This document shows, in pieces, positions 10,991-23,288 of a DNA stretch of 64,000 bases. Under the pieces are notes generated by a model. That model saw only the letters and a list, made by a program, of their open reading frames with translations. It was not told where the DNA came from and searched no databases. The DNA is taken from assembly GCA_018806985.1 (NCBI GenBank), contig JADANN010000377.1:484501-548500 (forward strand), in the 5' to 3' direction. This stretch comes from Angiostrongylus vasorum. Taxonomy: Eukaryota > Nematoda > Chromadorea > Rhabditida > Metastrongylidae. Both the position numbers and the translations under genes were made by a program. Position 1 is the stretch's first letter. Every line of letters begins with the position of its first letter.

Positions 10991-11339
10991 TTTCATGTGC
11001 ACTTTGACGGGTATTACGGTATTATTACGTGTGACTAAACGTTTGCAGGAAGTGGTGTGGTCTCATGTAATTGACCAATAGACTGTCCTAGGTTCTGCAG
11101 ACCAAAGCAGGCAAATGAAACATTAATAGCTAAAACTAAATTGCTTCGTCCTTGTATTGGATATTCTCACGGAACTCGGTTTCACTAGGAATAAAAATGT
11201 GAGCACAGATGCTCGAAATATATATTTTAGAACAAAACGTCTAATTTTCAATACAAATGCTGTATGACGTCAACGTGTTACGTTTGAGCAATAATTGCCT
11301 GAAATGGAAAAAAAAGATGGGCATTGAAGAAAAGGTTGC
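10991..11339. other. No recognised feature
   Basis: AT-rich DNA without an open frame or repeat that I can place. Confidence 0.4.
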
Positions 11340-11485
11340 ACATTTAGATTTCGACTGCAGGCTCAGCTTATCAGGGTTCAATGTCGATTTATGCTCCCCA
11401 GATCAATTCCGCTGACGGGTAGTTGCTGATAGCAGCGTTTGGGTAGAAATTTGCTGAAAGGCAAAGCAAAGGCCTCGGTAATGCT
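11340..11485 (+). mobile_element. SINE family B partial copy
   Basis: Shares CAGCTTATCAGGGTTCAATG and CCCCAGATCAATTCCG with the copy at 41146-41405. The tRNA-like head is missing. Confidence 0.5.
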
Positions 11486-11538
11486 CTGGATAACACGTGA
11501 GCTCACGAAAGGGAAATCGATGGTTTGAAACTGATACG

Positions 11539-11772
11539 TTATCTGAGCTTTGCAAGTACATCATTTTGGTTGTATTTCACGTAACACCTTGCCATGAAGA
11601 AGAAATAAACTGCAACTAAAAAGTTATAATTTAACAGGTTGTTCGCCATTAGACAAGCATTTGCGAGCAAGAGAAACTGAATGAGAGCATAAATGAATGC
11701 ACCTAGCAAGAGCCAGCCTAATAGTTCATTGAGGCCTAGATGAAAAAGAGGAAGCGTACTAGGCTCACTCAT
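11539..11772 (-). CDS. Possible small two-helix membrane protein or first exon
   Basis: A 77-residue frame starts MSEPSTLPLFHLGLNELLGW. It has two hydrophobic stretches (about residues 17-42 and 46-62) and ends basic (CYVKYNQNDVLAKLR). The composition looks more like protein than chance, but I recognise no family. It could be one exon of a longer gene, or chance. No splice partner was found. Flanks to 12075 show nothing else. Confidence 0.3.
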   Translation of the reverse strand: MSEPSTLPLFHLGLNELLGWLLLGAFIYALIQFLLLANACLMANNLLNYNFLVAVYFFFMARCYVKYNQNDVLAKLR

Positions 11773-12075
11773 TGTAATTGTACTTCACTAACATCGTCGT
11801 TCTGCAAAAAATCGCAAAGAATGGCAGAATAACGGAATAGTAACCAGCTTTCTTAACTATTGAAGATTTTGAAAAATCATGCTGGTATACATATAGTGAC
11901 AAGAAAAAAACTTTGGAAATACTATGAGGCGTAATTAACTGGGCATGTATTCTAATTTTCTTCTTTCAATTTAACATGGCAAGATTTTTTGCACAAATGG
12001 CAATTTGCTGTAGAGCAACAGACCGAGAAAGAAGTGACTGCCCAGCAGAAGCATAAAAGAATGAAGTTCTTCGTG

Positions 12076-12330
12076 GTAAGGAATTCCGAGGGATGCGCCA
12101 TGCATTCGACTTCATCAACCATCGTTAGAGGTGAATGAATATCTGGCCTGTACGACGAAACACAGTGGCTTACCGTTATATCGAGGCAGTGGTTCTATCC
12201 TCGAGGCCGGTCTGATAGCAGTTTTGCAGAACCGGAGGCATGGAAGGCTTGGGGGACCTGTGGTATAGGATCTAACCCATGTGTACAGCATGGCGTCTCT
12301 AACCACTGCGTCACACCTGCCTTACCCACA
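12076..12330 (-). mobile_element. SINE family A copy 3
   Basis: GGGATGCGCCATGCATTCGA at the left and the tRNA-like head toward 12330 on the minus strand. It is more diverged than other copies. No clear target-site duplication. Confidence 0.65.
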
Positions 12331-12530
12331 ACATCACCATGTGAGTTGATCGGACCTTCCAACAGACTTCGTTTATTCCTAACCCACGTTTGAAACTGTT
12401 CAGTGGATTCCGCTTCTTCACAAGGCATGGAAAATACCGCAGTTTTCATACGTTGTACGGTTTTCCCACTTTTGGAGTGAAGCTGAAGCTGCAGGTGCAT
12501 CGCCGAGTTTTGCTCCGGCAGCGATTTCAA
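12195..12530 (-). other. Open frame running into a SINE
   Basis: A 111-residue frame starts MKSLPEQNSAMHLQLQLHSK. Its first 70 residues lie outside the SINE and the last 40 are SINE sequence. No family is recognised. It could be a gene fragment with an exonised SINE, or chance. Confidence 0.2.
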
Positions 12531-12841
12531 TATTGAAACAGAAAATCGCCAATAAAATCCTTCCGTAATAATAATATCAAATCATAACAAAAATGTTTTC
12601 TGACCACTTGTGATTTGAAACTGATTGATCAATATGTCCTATCACTTCAACTGCGATTTGATTTATCAACGAAGTTTATTTTGTTATGCTTTACAGTACA
12701 TTGTTGTCAACGGTAAGGACTTCATCTGCAAAACACCAATGATTAAAAATGATACGAATTATCGCTGCAAAGTCCAATATTTTCGTTCTTCAGGAGATTT
12801 CTTCACAACTGCGATAACGCTCTACCATACGTACACGAAGT

Positions 12842-13265
12842 GACTGGGACCATCACTTACTTATTTTATACTTGAAAGCCCTTTCTCACTAGTTGTGCGG
12901 GTCCCCAGCATAATCACCATTTTCCAGAGGTTTGCTGGTTAAGACATTGTGGTTCCCTGGAATCCCAAGGACAGCCTGGCGAAGGTCTGCCCCAAGTCGT
13001 CACCACGACAGGCAGTCACAACCTTTGTGGATCAGAGGGAGATTTACCACCATGCGATTAGTTTGATACCAGGACGGTGGTGGATCATGGTACTGGTTTA
13101 TTCTTAGCAGGGCTTCCTGATGGAAACGTCGGACTCCTTCTCAGCATGGGAGACCCTGCCTGGGTAAGAATCCCCCCCGCTGTACATCACAGTCCGACAC
13201 CAAAGAACACCTCCCAGCTACGATGAGGCGGTACACCGTTGGGAAGGACTGGGACCATTAGTTAC
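12842..13265 (+). repeat. Repeat family C, longest copy
   Basis: Shared with 50697-51045 (inverted) and 3822-3945 (direct). Shared blocks include GGTTTGCTGGTTAAG, ATGGGAGACCCTGCC and GATGAGGCGGTACACC. No coding motif. Its class is unknown. Confidence 0.6.
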
Positions 13266-13435
13266 CGGAATTCATTCAATTTTACTTAAACATCAGAAAA
13301 GGAAAGAATGTGACATCGATCAGCACAACATGCATTACCATTACCGTTTTTCACCTAGCACAATTTTAAGTAATAAAGAGCCAAAGCGACAAGAAATTCC
13401 AAATATATTTCAAAAATACACAAAATGTCACTTCA

Positions 13436-13715
13436 GTGATGTTGAGATATTTGCAAAACCCCGGAGCGCAGGTGTCTGCACTGGGGGAACGAACGCGCTA
13501 TTGTGCTTTCCAGGGAGTAACGCGTTCACCACGACACCATGCTGGTCCTTCGTTTCGCGTCTCTTTCAGATAGTTCTATCGATCTCTGCCATCAGCAATC
13601 ACCGTTAGCGGGCTTGAACTGGGGAGCCCAAATTGGCAATGAACCCAGTTAAGCTGAGGCTTTAGTTATAATCACAATCTTGACCGTTTTATTTACTGCC
13701 TACTCTTTTTAATGG
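13436..13715 (-). mobile_element. SINE family B copy 2
   Basis: On the minus strand: A-box-like TGGTGTCGTGGTGAACGC and B-box-like GTTCGTTCCCCC, followed by CCGGGGTTTTGCAAATATC. Same order as the copy at 30252-30535. Confidence 0.6.
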
Positions 13716-13785
13716 CAGAGTATATATATCATAATATACCGTATGGCATTTTTTACTAAAATTATCAGCTCCATTTAGAAAGATG

Positions 13786-13880
13786 AAAGAGATAAAGCTT
13801 TCTCCTTCGATCACATTCTTAGGAATGCACCATCCATTCGCTTAGTAAAGCCGTAGAGGTGAATGGAAAAGTGTTCAGCG
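13786..13880 (-). mobile_element. SINE family A partial copy (3' part)
   Basis: AATGCACCATCCATTCGCTT and GTAGAGGTGAATGG match the 3' half of family A. The head is missing. The DNA between this and 14200 shows nothing else. Confidence 0.5.
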
Positions 13881-14203
13881 TTTAAAATGGCCGAGGATGT
13901 CTACAACTCAAGCAAATCAACGTTTGTAATTCAGAAGAAAAAGTGCTACTAAATTGGCGACAACACAGAAATGAGAAAATTGGTTCACCAGGGAACGTGA
14001 TCGAGCTAAGGTTAAGTACATATTACAGGACACCTCTGACTACTGGACAACAAACGACAGCATGCGTTAACGTTCTGATATCAGACGCGAGTGACTATCA
14101 AGTGCCAGAATCAACATTCTACTAATATCGGCATCGGTTAGTAATTCACTGCTCTTTCGTTATGATGAGAACCGAGGGTGGCATTGCACTATTCACTCAC
14201 AGT

Positions 14204-14242
14204 AGCTAACAATTCGACGGTTTCGCTTTTGTCAGAGCCTGG
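14204..14242 (-). ncRNA. Hammerhead-like motif H3, degenerate
   Basis: Minus strand keeps GGCTCTGA and a final GTTAGC, but the rest of the first core box and the GAAA segment are altered. Confidence 0.3.
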
Positions 14243-14420
14243 AAAGATCTAATTGATACGCAATCTGCTCAGTGAAATACTTTCCATATATCAGTAGCGA
14301 AAAAACTAATGCCTAAATTTCTATTCGCATGGCAAATATCTTCTTCTAAGCACCTAAAATTTTTGGTGTTTTTATGATAAAACACGATAATTTTTTTTAC
14401 TACACGTTCTATCTGCGAGA

Positions 14421-14459
14421 GCTGATGTTCCAACTGATTTCGCTTTCTTCAGGGTCCGG
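14421..14459 (-). ncRNA. Hammerhead-like motif H4, degenerate
   Basis: Minus strand has CTGAAGA and ATCAGC, but the GAAA core reads GGAA and stem II is lost. A PLE-like terminal segment follows to about 14690. Confidence 0.35.
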
Positions 14460-14889
14460 AAAGGTCAAATTAACTCCAAGCCCGCAAGCCAAAAACACAC
14501 CCATAATGCCAGCAGAAAAATCACCTGAGCAAAATTGCAACAGCACTGAAAGCAAAATAACTTCATGCCACTAAATAACAAAATAACTAACATTAACCGC
14601 TTTCTATGAGTATTTCAGTAGGTTTTCCACGTGGAGACCAGCCGCAGTGTTCGCATGAGTAGGTAATGTGCCTCTTTCACACTAGAATTCAAGTCTTTCT
14701 CTAACGCCTCCTTCAAAACAAAAAAATTCGCACACATATACACGTAAACATACTCTCTACAGGTGCATAAAACACCGAATCGTTCAGAACTAAGAAAATG
14801 AATACGACTGCACGATACGTGCAGTATGCCAGAAGACAGCCACGTGGTACTGCATATTGAAGTGCAATTACCACGTTACAAGCTGAGAA

Positions 14890-15155
14890 GATCTTCGTTC
14901 AGTTAAAGAAAGTGTGGAATGAAGGAAAACTCCTATGCTCAGTATTTGGAGGACTTCCTTTGGGGGAAATAGGTGGTGAGTTAGTGTTGATTTGCAACTC
15001 TATTAGATCGAGTGCTAAAGTAACATTAGAAAGAAAATTCGAGAATCTTTCGAGTAAATCGCAAACTGGAGAATTCGGCTTCAAGAATGTAAAGAGACAA
15101 GGCACTATCAAGCAAGATCAAACGAGGCACAGTATCACAGGTATTACATGTAGCC
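14890..15155 (+). mobile_element. PLE N-terminal fragment joined to RTE-2
   Basis: The frame MWNEGKLLCSVFGGLPLGEI with ICNSIRSSAKVTLERKFENL is a diverged copy of the PLE-A N-terminal region. It abuts the 3' end of RTE-2 at the same internal junction as 10605. Confidence 0.65.
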
Positions 15156-15159
15156 CGTT

Positions 15160-16905
15160 GATTGTCGAGTGACTCGAGCGAACGCCAGTAAATCTATTTT
15201 GCCCTGTCGCGTGCAAGAGTAGCATAGTGCGCTCTGCTCGTTTTAGAAACATGTTGAGCATCATAACTTTCTTTTTAGGCTTTTAGTGAAAAAACTCTGA
15301 CCATAGGGCCGACAGGGCTTCCTGCAGCATGCTTGGCGTCCCGAGGAATCCAGTTACTAACGACCCTTGTCCATCGGTTGTCAGTCATACGCATTACGTG
15401 TTAGGCCTGCCTTATCTTCGACTGTTTGGCGTGCAGAACGGAATCATTGATTTTTGATCGTTGACGCAGGTCGGTGCTTCGGATCCTTTCCGTTACTTGT
15501 GCGACACCAGAGGTATCTTCATGTATCTTCATTTCGAATGCACGTTCGATGACGCTGAGTGGTCTTTCATATTGCTTAAAAAGCGACCACTTTTTGAAGG
15601 ATACGTTAAGGCAGGAAATACCGTTGAGTCGAAACGGTTGACACGGAATCGGATGTTCCTTGTTCTCTTCAATATATCATCGATGCTCTCGATGGAACCC
15701 TAAAGCCGCTCGTTTGCTCCTGCTTAATAAGTCTTTCATCATGTTGACTTCGCGAACGTAATTGGAACGTCCGAAGATATTCGTTCCGTTGAGCGTTAGT
15801 GGGGGAATACGAAACCAACCCGTTCTTTATGAACGTCGTTTTTGTGAGATTTAGTTGAAGGCTCCTTTTTTTCACAGACTTAATTAAAGTCGGCAAGCAT
15901 TCGTTCCACATGGCCAATGCTTCCTGTTACAAGAACGATATCATCAGCAAAGCGAAGATGGTGCAATTGCCGACCATCGATTTTTCACTCTCATGTTGTC
16001 CCATTCTAATGTTCGCGTGAAGTTCTCGAGCGTGGCATTAAATAATTTTGGCAAAAATGGTATCGTCCTGCGCAGCCCTATTTTTTGTCATAGATGTTAA
16101 TATCGTTGTGGAACAGTGATATCTTGGTTGTGAAATTTTTACACAGCTCAGGAGAATTCTTTACATACTGAGTAGGGACTCCTTGACCGCCCCACATGGC
16201 TCCCCTTCGTTAAGTGTTCTGTCATTCCTGCTGAAGACGACTCGAGTGAACAATTTGTAGACGATAGACAGCAAGCATATTAGGCGTTAGTTGCCGATAT
16301 CATGGAGGTCACCCTTGTTGAACAATAGCATGGTCATGGTGCTGTTCCACTGAGTACAGAGAGTAGGACCTTGCATTCAGACAGGTAACTTGTGAAGAGC
16401 CGAGCCAGTGTATTTACGAGGACTGGCGAGAGGTTGTTCAGGTGTTTAGATCTTATCCTTTTCGGGCCTCGTGCTGTTCGATTTTTCACTGACAAAATGA
16501 CATGTTGCATTTCGGAAAGGAGAACTGGTGCTACAACATATTCATCCTCCTTTATTTCATATGACGGAAGTGGACGTGGCTGTCGAAAGAGATCTGAGTA
16601 GTAATCGTGAACGGTTTTCTCCAATGCCTTTTTGGACGGTGTAACTGATGCATCTGGGCGTCACAGTACAATCACCTTGGTTTTGTAATTAGCGAAGCTC
16701 CGGTGGGCCTTGCAAATGCTTTCCCTGCCTCTGCAGCTTCGACCATAACTGCTTCTCTTCGCTCTCTAATATCTTGTCTTGTCGCCTGTCTTTATTGTTT
16801 TAACAAGTTCGGACGTGAGTTGGCGGTTGCCTGGTGTTACACTCATTCTACAAGTGTGTTTTCTCTGTAGCATTGCAATCAAGTAGAACCCTCGTCGCAT
16901 TTCGT
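15160..16905 (-). mobile_element. RTE retrotransposon copy 2, 5'-truncated
   Basis: Minus strand RT region only; the endonuclease is absent, which fits 5' truncation during target-primed reverse transcription. EMQHVILSVKNRTARGPKRI lies near 16520-16460. The catalytic box near 15955-15935 reads LRFADDIV, so FADD is kept here while copies 1 and 3 have lost it. Several frame changes and a shortened NYRP region make it inactive. Confidence 0.8.
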
Positions 16906-16924
16906 ACTAAAATAAAAAAACCGT

Positions 16925-19242
16925 AAAAATTACATTAAGGCTCCGCTGACTTTAGCAAACTGGTAGGTGACAGCTTTTGCTCTGTTAATTATATGCGTCG
17001 GATGCAGCTTCGTAGAGCTGCGTATGAGTGAAATTTCTCTTTTCAATGGCAAATAACTGAAAATTCTTACTTTGTAAGCAGTGGAAATTTTTGAACTTAT
17101 CTAAATATGCAAAGCTATTTTTAACTGATAATGGGATTCGGATGACAGTGCCTCGTAGGTGATGATTGGTCCTCGCTTCTATGTGGTACATTTGGTACGC
17201 TGGACCGGAAGCAGTGTTGCGAACAGGTAATTGCTGCTCATTCAATCTTCTGAACTAAATATATTTCCCTATGAAGAGAACTTAAGAGGACCTTCCTCAC
17301 GGTGTTTTTACGTTATCTCCTCGGTGTTGTATCCAAGTAGTGAAGAGCAGCTAATCCAACAAATCATTGAATCTTCTACTTAGGAGGGTCAGTAAATGAA
17401 ACTGTAGAATCGCTCTAAGGATCTTCTCAAAATTTGATTAAAACAACGCTCGTAATTGATAGTGCAATGAATGCAGGGCAGAAAACTCCATCGACCGGAT
17501 CTTGCAGCAGAAACAGTGGCATAGTACTTCAACACTACAAGACGTTCACCAACATTTTTCAAATCCGAAGCCATATGCTACGCTGGACCTGAAGCAGTGT
17601 TGCGAACAAGTAATTGCTGCTCATTGAATCTTCTGAACTAAATATATTTCGCTAAGAAGAAAATCCACGCAGCGATGCTATGTCATTAACCTTCATGAAT
17701 CTGTTCGTAGAACATTTTTAGCACTTTGCTCCCCGTATTTGATTGCCCATGTCCTGCTGCCCATAACAAACATGCGCGAGTAACCTGGCTAGAACTTCTG
17801 CTTCGTATCGCATGATCTGATAAAAGCATTTCTTGACTTACAAGTTACAATGACTTTGGGAAGTTTACTATTTTAAGTAGCAAAGTAGCCTGCATTGGTG
17901 TCAAGTTGTTATTGAGGACAAATATATTCGCCTTTATCATCTCAAGAGAAACATCTCGTTTCATTTCACGATTGCGTGTTTGATTAACTACCTGGAGAAA
18001 AGTTGATGCGGAAGCAAATGAAGTCTTTAGGAGTAGAAAGCAATTCTTAGTTTTGTCAATGGCCAGCCGTTCGATTTCAAGCAAATTTGCAAAAGAAAAG
18101 TCAAGGATGTTCAGTAACCACTTTCCGGAACCCAAAGGTCGTACGATCCAATGTCAAGAAGGGGAGAAAAAAGTGCTTTTCGGATGTACCTATCGTGATA
18201 TTGCCGGCGAGTTCGAAGTCTCTGTAGTTACGCACCTTAATTGAATGGATGACACGAATGATCCTTACATATTGCCCTTAACACATTCGCGACGGCGTGC
18301 AAGTTATGGAATCACAGCGGAGCGCCGATTATTCGGTTTGACCTCTCTACATAAGTCAACCCATTGGGCTTAAATCGATCCTATGATAGAAATGGAAATA
18401 AGTGGAACGAGTGAGGCATAACCGTTTTTCGATCACTTCTGGACTGTCGGTGGAGCTCATTTGAGGAAACAACCTCAAATATCCCATTCAACTGATTTCA
18501 AAGCTTTGGAAAAACAGTTGTCTATGGTGCAATTCCTATACATAGTGGATTACTCATACCGTAAAACACTCTTGATCTCGGATCCCAAATAGAAAGCACC
18601 AACCAAGGATACTAGAAAAGTGGTGATGTCTACTGAGACAATGAGTATCCATAATCTAAGGGTTGGTAATGTCTTGGAATATTATAATTTGAAGACAGCG
18701 GAGCACCTCTTCCATACAACTCTTTTTCTTCTTTTCCTTTTTTCATTCCTTCTGTACAAAGCGGAACAGCGTATTTATCCAATTTTTTTGCTTTTTATCC
18801 ATTTTTCTCTTTTCTGCGGCACTACCTCTCCATTCATTCTACCTTTCTCACGATCTAGTAGTATCTACAATGGCAAAGCGATGTCAAGTACACTGATATG
18901 AACTCTTGTTGGGGTATCCAATTGAAATGTAAAGTAAATAGGAAGGTAGTATGGAATCCATCGTCGATGTAAACCTGAAGGTCTCAGGGAAAGTTTTGCT
19001 TGCCCACTGTGTAGTACTGACGAGTGAAGAAGAGCATCGAGTGTTGAGATACTCTGCGATGGCACCTTGTTGACAACGTTCGATCATTTCCATCTATAAC
19101 AAGTGACGATTTTGTTTCAGCTAGGTAAATCACCTCCTTAGGTGGATGTTAATGCCAATTTTTGTTCTCTCCATATGAGAGCATCTTGAAAAACAGTTGC
19201 CCTTGTCATTTTAACAACGACGAGGAGAATGAAGAAGCGCAT
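16925..19242 (-). pseudogene. Aspartic protease copy IV, pseudogene
   Basis: On the minus strand a signal-peptide exon starts at 19242 (MRFFILLVVVKMTRATVFQ). A prosegment exon lies near 19093-19010 (MEMIERCQQGAIAEYLNTRC). The first active-site exon lies near 18240-18118 (FELAGNITIGTSE), then a frame change to LDIGSYDLWVPES, so the catalytic DTG is DIG. Further exon remnants lie near 17820-17690 and 17245-17160 (NEQQLPVRNTA), with a partial second copy of the latter near 17610. At 17060-16980 FTHTQLYEAASD is followed by a deletion that removes the second catalytic motif. It cannot be active. Confidence 0.75.
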
Positions 19243-19259
19243 CCTACGAAAGGACTTGC

Positions 19260-19965
19260 TTGTGAGCTACAAACACTACCTAACAACGCTTTGCAGTTCA
19301 TGAGTAAAATTGTGTTGGTTTTTTTTATTCTCCACACATCTGTGTAAAATACAAGGAATAATCGGTTAAAACTTCGCTGAGAGATGCTTTAAGCCATGTT
19401 TGAAAAAAAACGGAAGTGGACAAGCAAATGTTCCTTGGTGGTGGAAGAAGTGTGAACGAGATTTAACTCCCTACTTCGAGCATTATCACGAGCGTAATTT
19501 GTTAGCACTTATGTAGATTTATTCCGTTCGATTATGTTTTCACGAGAAGTGACATGTTCTTTTTTGATTGACTAGAACACGGTGCAAAACAATCTACAAT
19601 TTAAAAAGAGTAGCTGAAACATTAACTACCGAGATACTCTCGGCCGTTTAGCTATTGGGTGTTGTGAAAGTCCGCGCCCTGAAATGGTGTACAGTATGAA
19701 TGCTAAAGCATAAGACTTTTTAGAACAAACGTCAAATCGCGGAAACGAACAAGAGGAAACGCCATCGTCTTAAGTTTTCATTCACGAAGGAACGAGAATC
19801 TTTGCGATGTGTGTTAAATCAGAGACATGAAACTGAAATTAGGGAGAAGAATGAGAATAGGAAAAAAAATTGAACATGTGAGCACAACAATTGCACTGGA
19901 GTTGCAATTATCGTATTAAGCAATCTTAAATTTCCACTGCATTAACAATAAAATTTAAAACTTCT
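19260..19965. other. No recognised feature
   Basis: AT-rich intergenic DNA between protease copy IV and a SINE. I see no coding or repeat signature. Confidence 0.4.
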
Positions 19966-19967
19966 CA

Positions 19968-20260
19968 TAGTCCATGCGGTGCATGTAGCACAGTGGTTGG
20001 AGGTGCCACTGCGACATACACATGGAATCGATCCCCTCGCCCATGGCCCACCAAGCCTTCCATCCCTCCGGGTTCGGCGGATTGGTACCAGACTTGTCTA
20101 GAAGGATAGCAGCACTGGTTCGATACATCGGTAGGCCACCGCGCGTCATTGTAAAGGCCAGATATGAATTCAATCACCTCCAACGATGCTTAATGAAGTC
20201 GAATGCATGGCGCATCCCTCAGGGGATTGATCAACGCGGGAGAGCTTTATCCTTCGCCCT
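19968..20260 (+). mobile_element. SINE family A copy 4
   Basis: Head TAGCACAGTGGTTGG (A box) and TGGAATCGATCCCC (B box), then the family body and tail ending GGGATTGATCAACGC. The target-site duplication is unclear. Confidence 0.7.
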
Positions 20261-20657
20261 TTTTATACCCCATTACTGCATCGTCGTATTATTTTGGATC
20301 AGACCGTCATGCGTAGTGATGATGGCTCAGCTGAACGTCGAGTTCCGGCAATTAAAATTTATCGTCGTGGCAATATTGAGACTACCCTGTGATGAAAATG
20401 TTCTAGAACATTCTCTAAATACGAAATAGGTTATAAAAAAAATTGCAGACAGCTGGTGCCTAGCGCTCGGTTGTACAGAAAGTGGCACTTTTTTACACTC
20501 GTTTCACTGTCCTTCAGCTGCTAATCATGGTGACAGTGGAACTTACAAACTCATAAATCTCTAAATTTCATTGCTAACTTTGAATGTCGATGCTTCTCAC
20601 GCCACTAATCTAATACTTTGCCTATCCGACACTGTTATTCCACGATTTATTCACAAC

Positions 20658-20696
20658 GCTGATGTTTCGGACGACTTCGGGCTGTTGAAAGCCTGG
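20658..20696 (-). ncRNA. Hammerhead-like motif H5, degenerate
   Basis: Minus strand keeps CCAGGCT and GAAACATCAGC, but the CTGANGA box is TTTCAACA. A PLE-like terminal segment follows to about 20890. No gene is seen in the 20891-22080 stretch beyond it. Confidence 0.3.
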
Positions 20697-22080
20697 AAAG
20701 ATCAAGTTGATTGCAATCTGGTCAGCGAAAGGTTTCCACAACCACAGAGAACAAACTCAACACCCAACTATCAATCGCAACAGAAACAGTCTTTTTTTGA
20801 AAAGCATTCACAGTTTAGCTCTTTAGAGTCTTCCACTTTTGATGGACACCAACCACATGGAGTTTACATGGGTAGTTAATGTGCTTCTCCAGAGTTCGAC
20901 ATTTTCTTTTGTTTTTTTATACAACTCACCTGGCACAGATGCTATGCCGTATAACTGGACTGTACATTGGCTTACTATTGCTCGGGCGATATATCTATTA
21001 AATACTTCGAAAGCCGATCTTCCTCCAAGCCCAGCATTGAGTTTATTAGTTAGTTAGTTAATTAGTTAGCACAGTTATATTGCTATTCCAGGTTGAATTG
21101 ATCCACAAGAATCGATACTCATGAGAACACCAAGTCATTAGGTAACCGTGGAACAGAAAAGCTAATCTGAAGGCCTTCGTTGGTAACGGATGTTAGAGAG
21201 CGAACCGAATGAGAAAATAGCCTAGGATCGGCACGATAAGCAAAGTTAGCTTACGAAAAAAAGAAAAGCAAAAGAGCAATATCTATTCATTTAACGGATT
21301 TTGAGAAACCAAAGTGGGGTGAGATGAAAAGACTTACCTTGATGGGTACGGATGGAATTGATTCAACTGCAAAAAGAGAAAAATCTTTGCACTGCCGTCG
21401 TCGTCACAATATTGACAAAAAAAAGTGTTAATGAGTTTCTGTCCCGTGTATACCTACTTAAGGGAGACCTAGTCATAAAAATTCTACAGTAAATTCAACA
21501 AAACCCAATCTTTATTGCAGTTGCCCAGCCAACTGTTAAAGAATCTCATGAGCTGTTGAATCAGCCTCAATTATTGCTGATAGATTTCTCTTCAAGAAGT
21601 AAATTTTTTGAGATGAATCACTTACATGGCATTAAAATGTTAATTTTGAAAAGGCGATGTACCCATTCGCGCTGAAAAAACATGAATTTCAGAGTGACAA
21701 TTTTTGTTCCTGTAATGAAATTTATAGCAGAACTCATAGGTTAAGTAGTCGGACGTTGGCCTTGACAAACGGTACTCCGACGTCAACTCAACCGAAAATT
21801 TTCGGAAATCGTCCCAATGATAGGGATGTCATGATAAAGTCTACGGAGATAAGTTGATTCAGCTGACTTCAACGAGGTGACGTACCTTTCATTAAAACGG
21901 ATGCATCGGAAGCATTATAGTCTCAAAAGGTAATGATGTCTCGAAAAGCAATGCTTGATACTTTTTTGGAATCATTCAACGGCTCAGGTTTTGCACGAAA
22001 ACGGAAAACTCAGAGTGGTAAAACATTGTAACTAAGCCGATCGTTATGTAGATGCAGTAGATAGCTCACCTTTATATAGA

Positions 22081-22150
22081 ATGCATAGCGCATCCCTCAG
22101 GAATTGATCAACGCCTACAGCTTTATCTCTTTTATTACATATTTTTTTAC
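22081..22150 (+). mobile_element. SINE family A 3' fragment
   Basis: GCATCCCTCAGGAATTGATC and the tail are present without the head. Confidence 0.55.
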
Positions 22151-22164
22151 GAACTGCCTTTTTT

Positions 22165-22265
22165 TAGCCGACGCGAGGTTGGCGTAGATGTTCTTACTGC
22201 TGTTGTTGTCGTTGTTCAATGGCTGATGTTTCGGCGACTTCTCCTTCCTCAAAGCCTGGACGTAT
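22165..22265 (-). repeat. Foldback-family fragment with motif H6
   Basis: GCGAGGTTGGCGTAGATG, then a GTTGTTGTCGTTG stretch, then a hammerhead-like motif at 22222-22259 (minus: TTGAGGA, GAAACATCAGC; first core base changed). Same order of parts as at 26427-26617 and 44489-44701. Confidence 0.5.
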
Positions 22266-22940
22266 CATATGTAACAGTAGCCCAACAATTCGGTAAACTA
22301 CGTAGTATTAATGGAGATTCAGCATATGAAAATACGCCAATTTTGAAAAACCACGGTGGGTGCATACAATTTAGCAGCGTGTGGAAGCTGTTTGGCAGCT
22401 TATGGCTATTCCATTTCTACATTTTTTGTCCCCTGCCCATTTCATACGACAACTATAATTAACGATGGAGATCGGAATTGAAATTGCAGTGAATTGTTAT
22501 TCAAAGCACTCTTCAATGATTCAGTCAGGAAAATGTTCTTTGGATATTTCTAGGTGCAGAATAGAGCTTCGGCCAAAATTTGCCTCAACGTCTGTACACG
22601 ACTAGCTGTTGAATGATAACAAGAAGCATAAGAAAAGCGTTCAGCAGAAGAAAATAAACCATCCGAAAGAAAAACAGCTCCAACATAGCTCATAGTGGCC
22701 AGTCAGAATGCACACCGTTCATAATTTGTTAGTGCCTTAAAATATGAAGTAACGGAAACAATCATTTCGGGAGGACAACTTCGCATACACCGTACGACGC
22801 AGGAATGTCTTGTAATAATGTGCTCTGAAAAAGGAAACACTAGGCAAAGTGTGGAATAGAATTACTCTGTCTCTTAAAAAGAAATTAACAAAATTCTAGT
22901 GGAAGCAAACTATCTATCGAGGTTCCACGAGACCTGACCA

Positions 22941-23114
22941 TCAACACCATCCAATGCCTTTGTTTTTCTGGAATGCCTGTTGCCGATATGCCTTTAGATT
23001 TTTGTCACCTAGATCATACTGTCGAGCCTTATCCATTTCGAGTCCGATGATTTGAACAAGCACGTTGTTTGGCAAACATCCCGACAGGCCATGAACATAA
23101 TTATATATCGAATT
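22941..23114 (-). other. Short open frame, possibly an exon
   Basis: A 57-residue frame without an initiating Met contains SGCLPNNVLVQIIGLEMDKA and ends in TGA at 22943-22941. The composition looks coding, and it lies just downstream of protease copy II. It does not match the C-terminal protease exon. Family unknown. Confidence 0.25.
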
Positions 23115-23288
23115 TCATAAAAATAACTGGATGATATGAAAATCAACCCCAAAAATAGCCAAATAGCACCTGTTTACATCTGCCTAAATTTCGAATTCAT
23201 ATAGGTATCAGCTTCAATAGTAAAGAAGAGGATGTTAAAATATTTCTAAACATTAACTTAAAGAAACAGCACTGGAGAAAGTAAACAA

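Noticed and set aside
18620..18901. 93-residue hydrophobic plus-strand frame
   Set aside because: The hydrophobic run comes from a T-rich stretch, it lies inside the first large intron of protease copy IV on the other strand, and no family is recognised.
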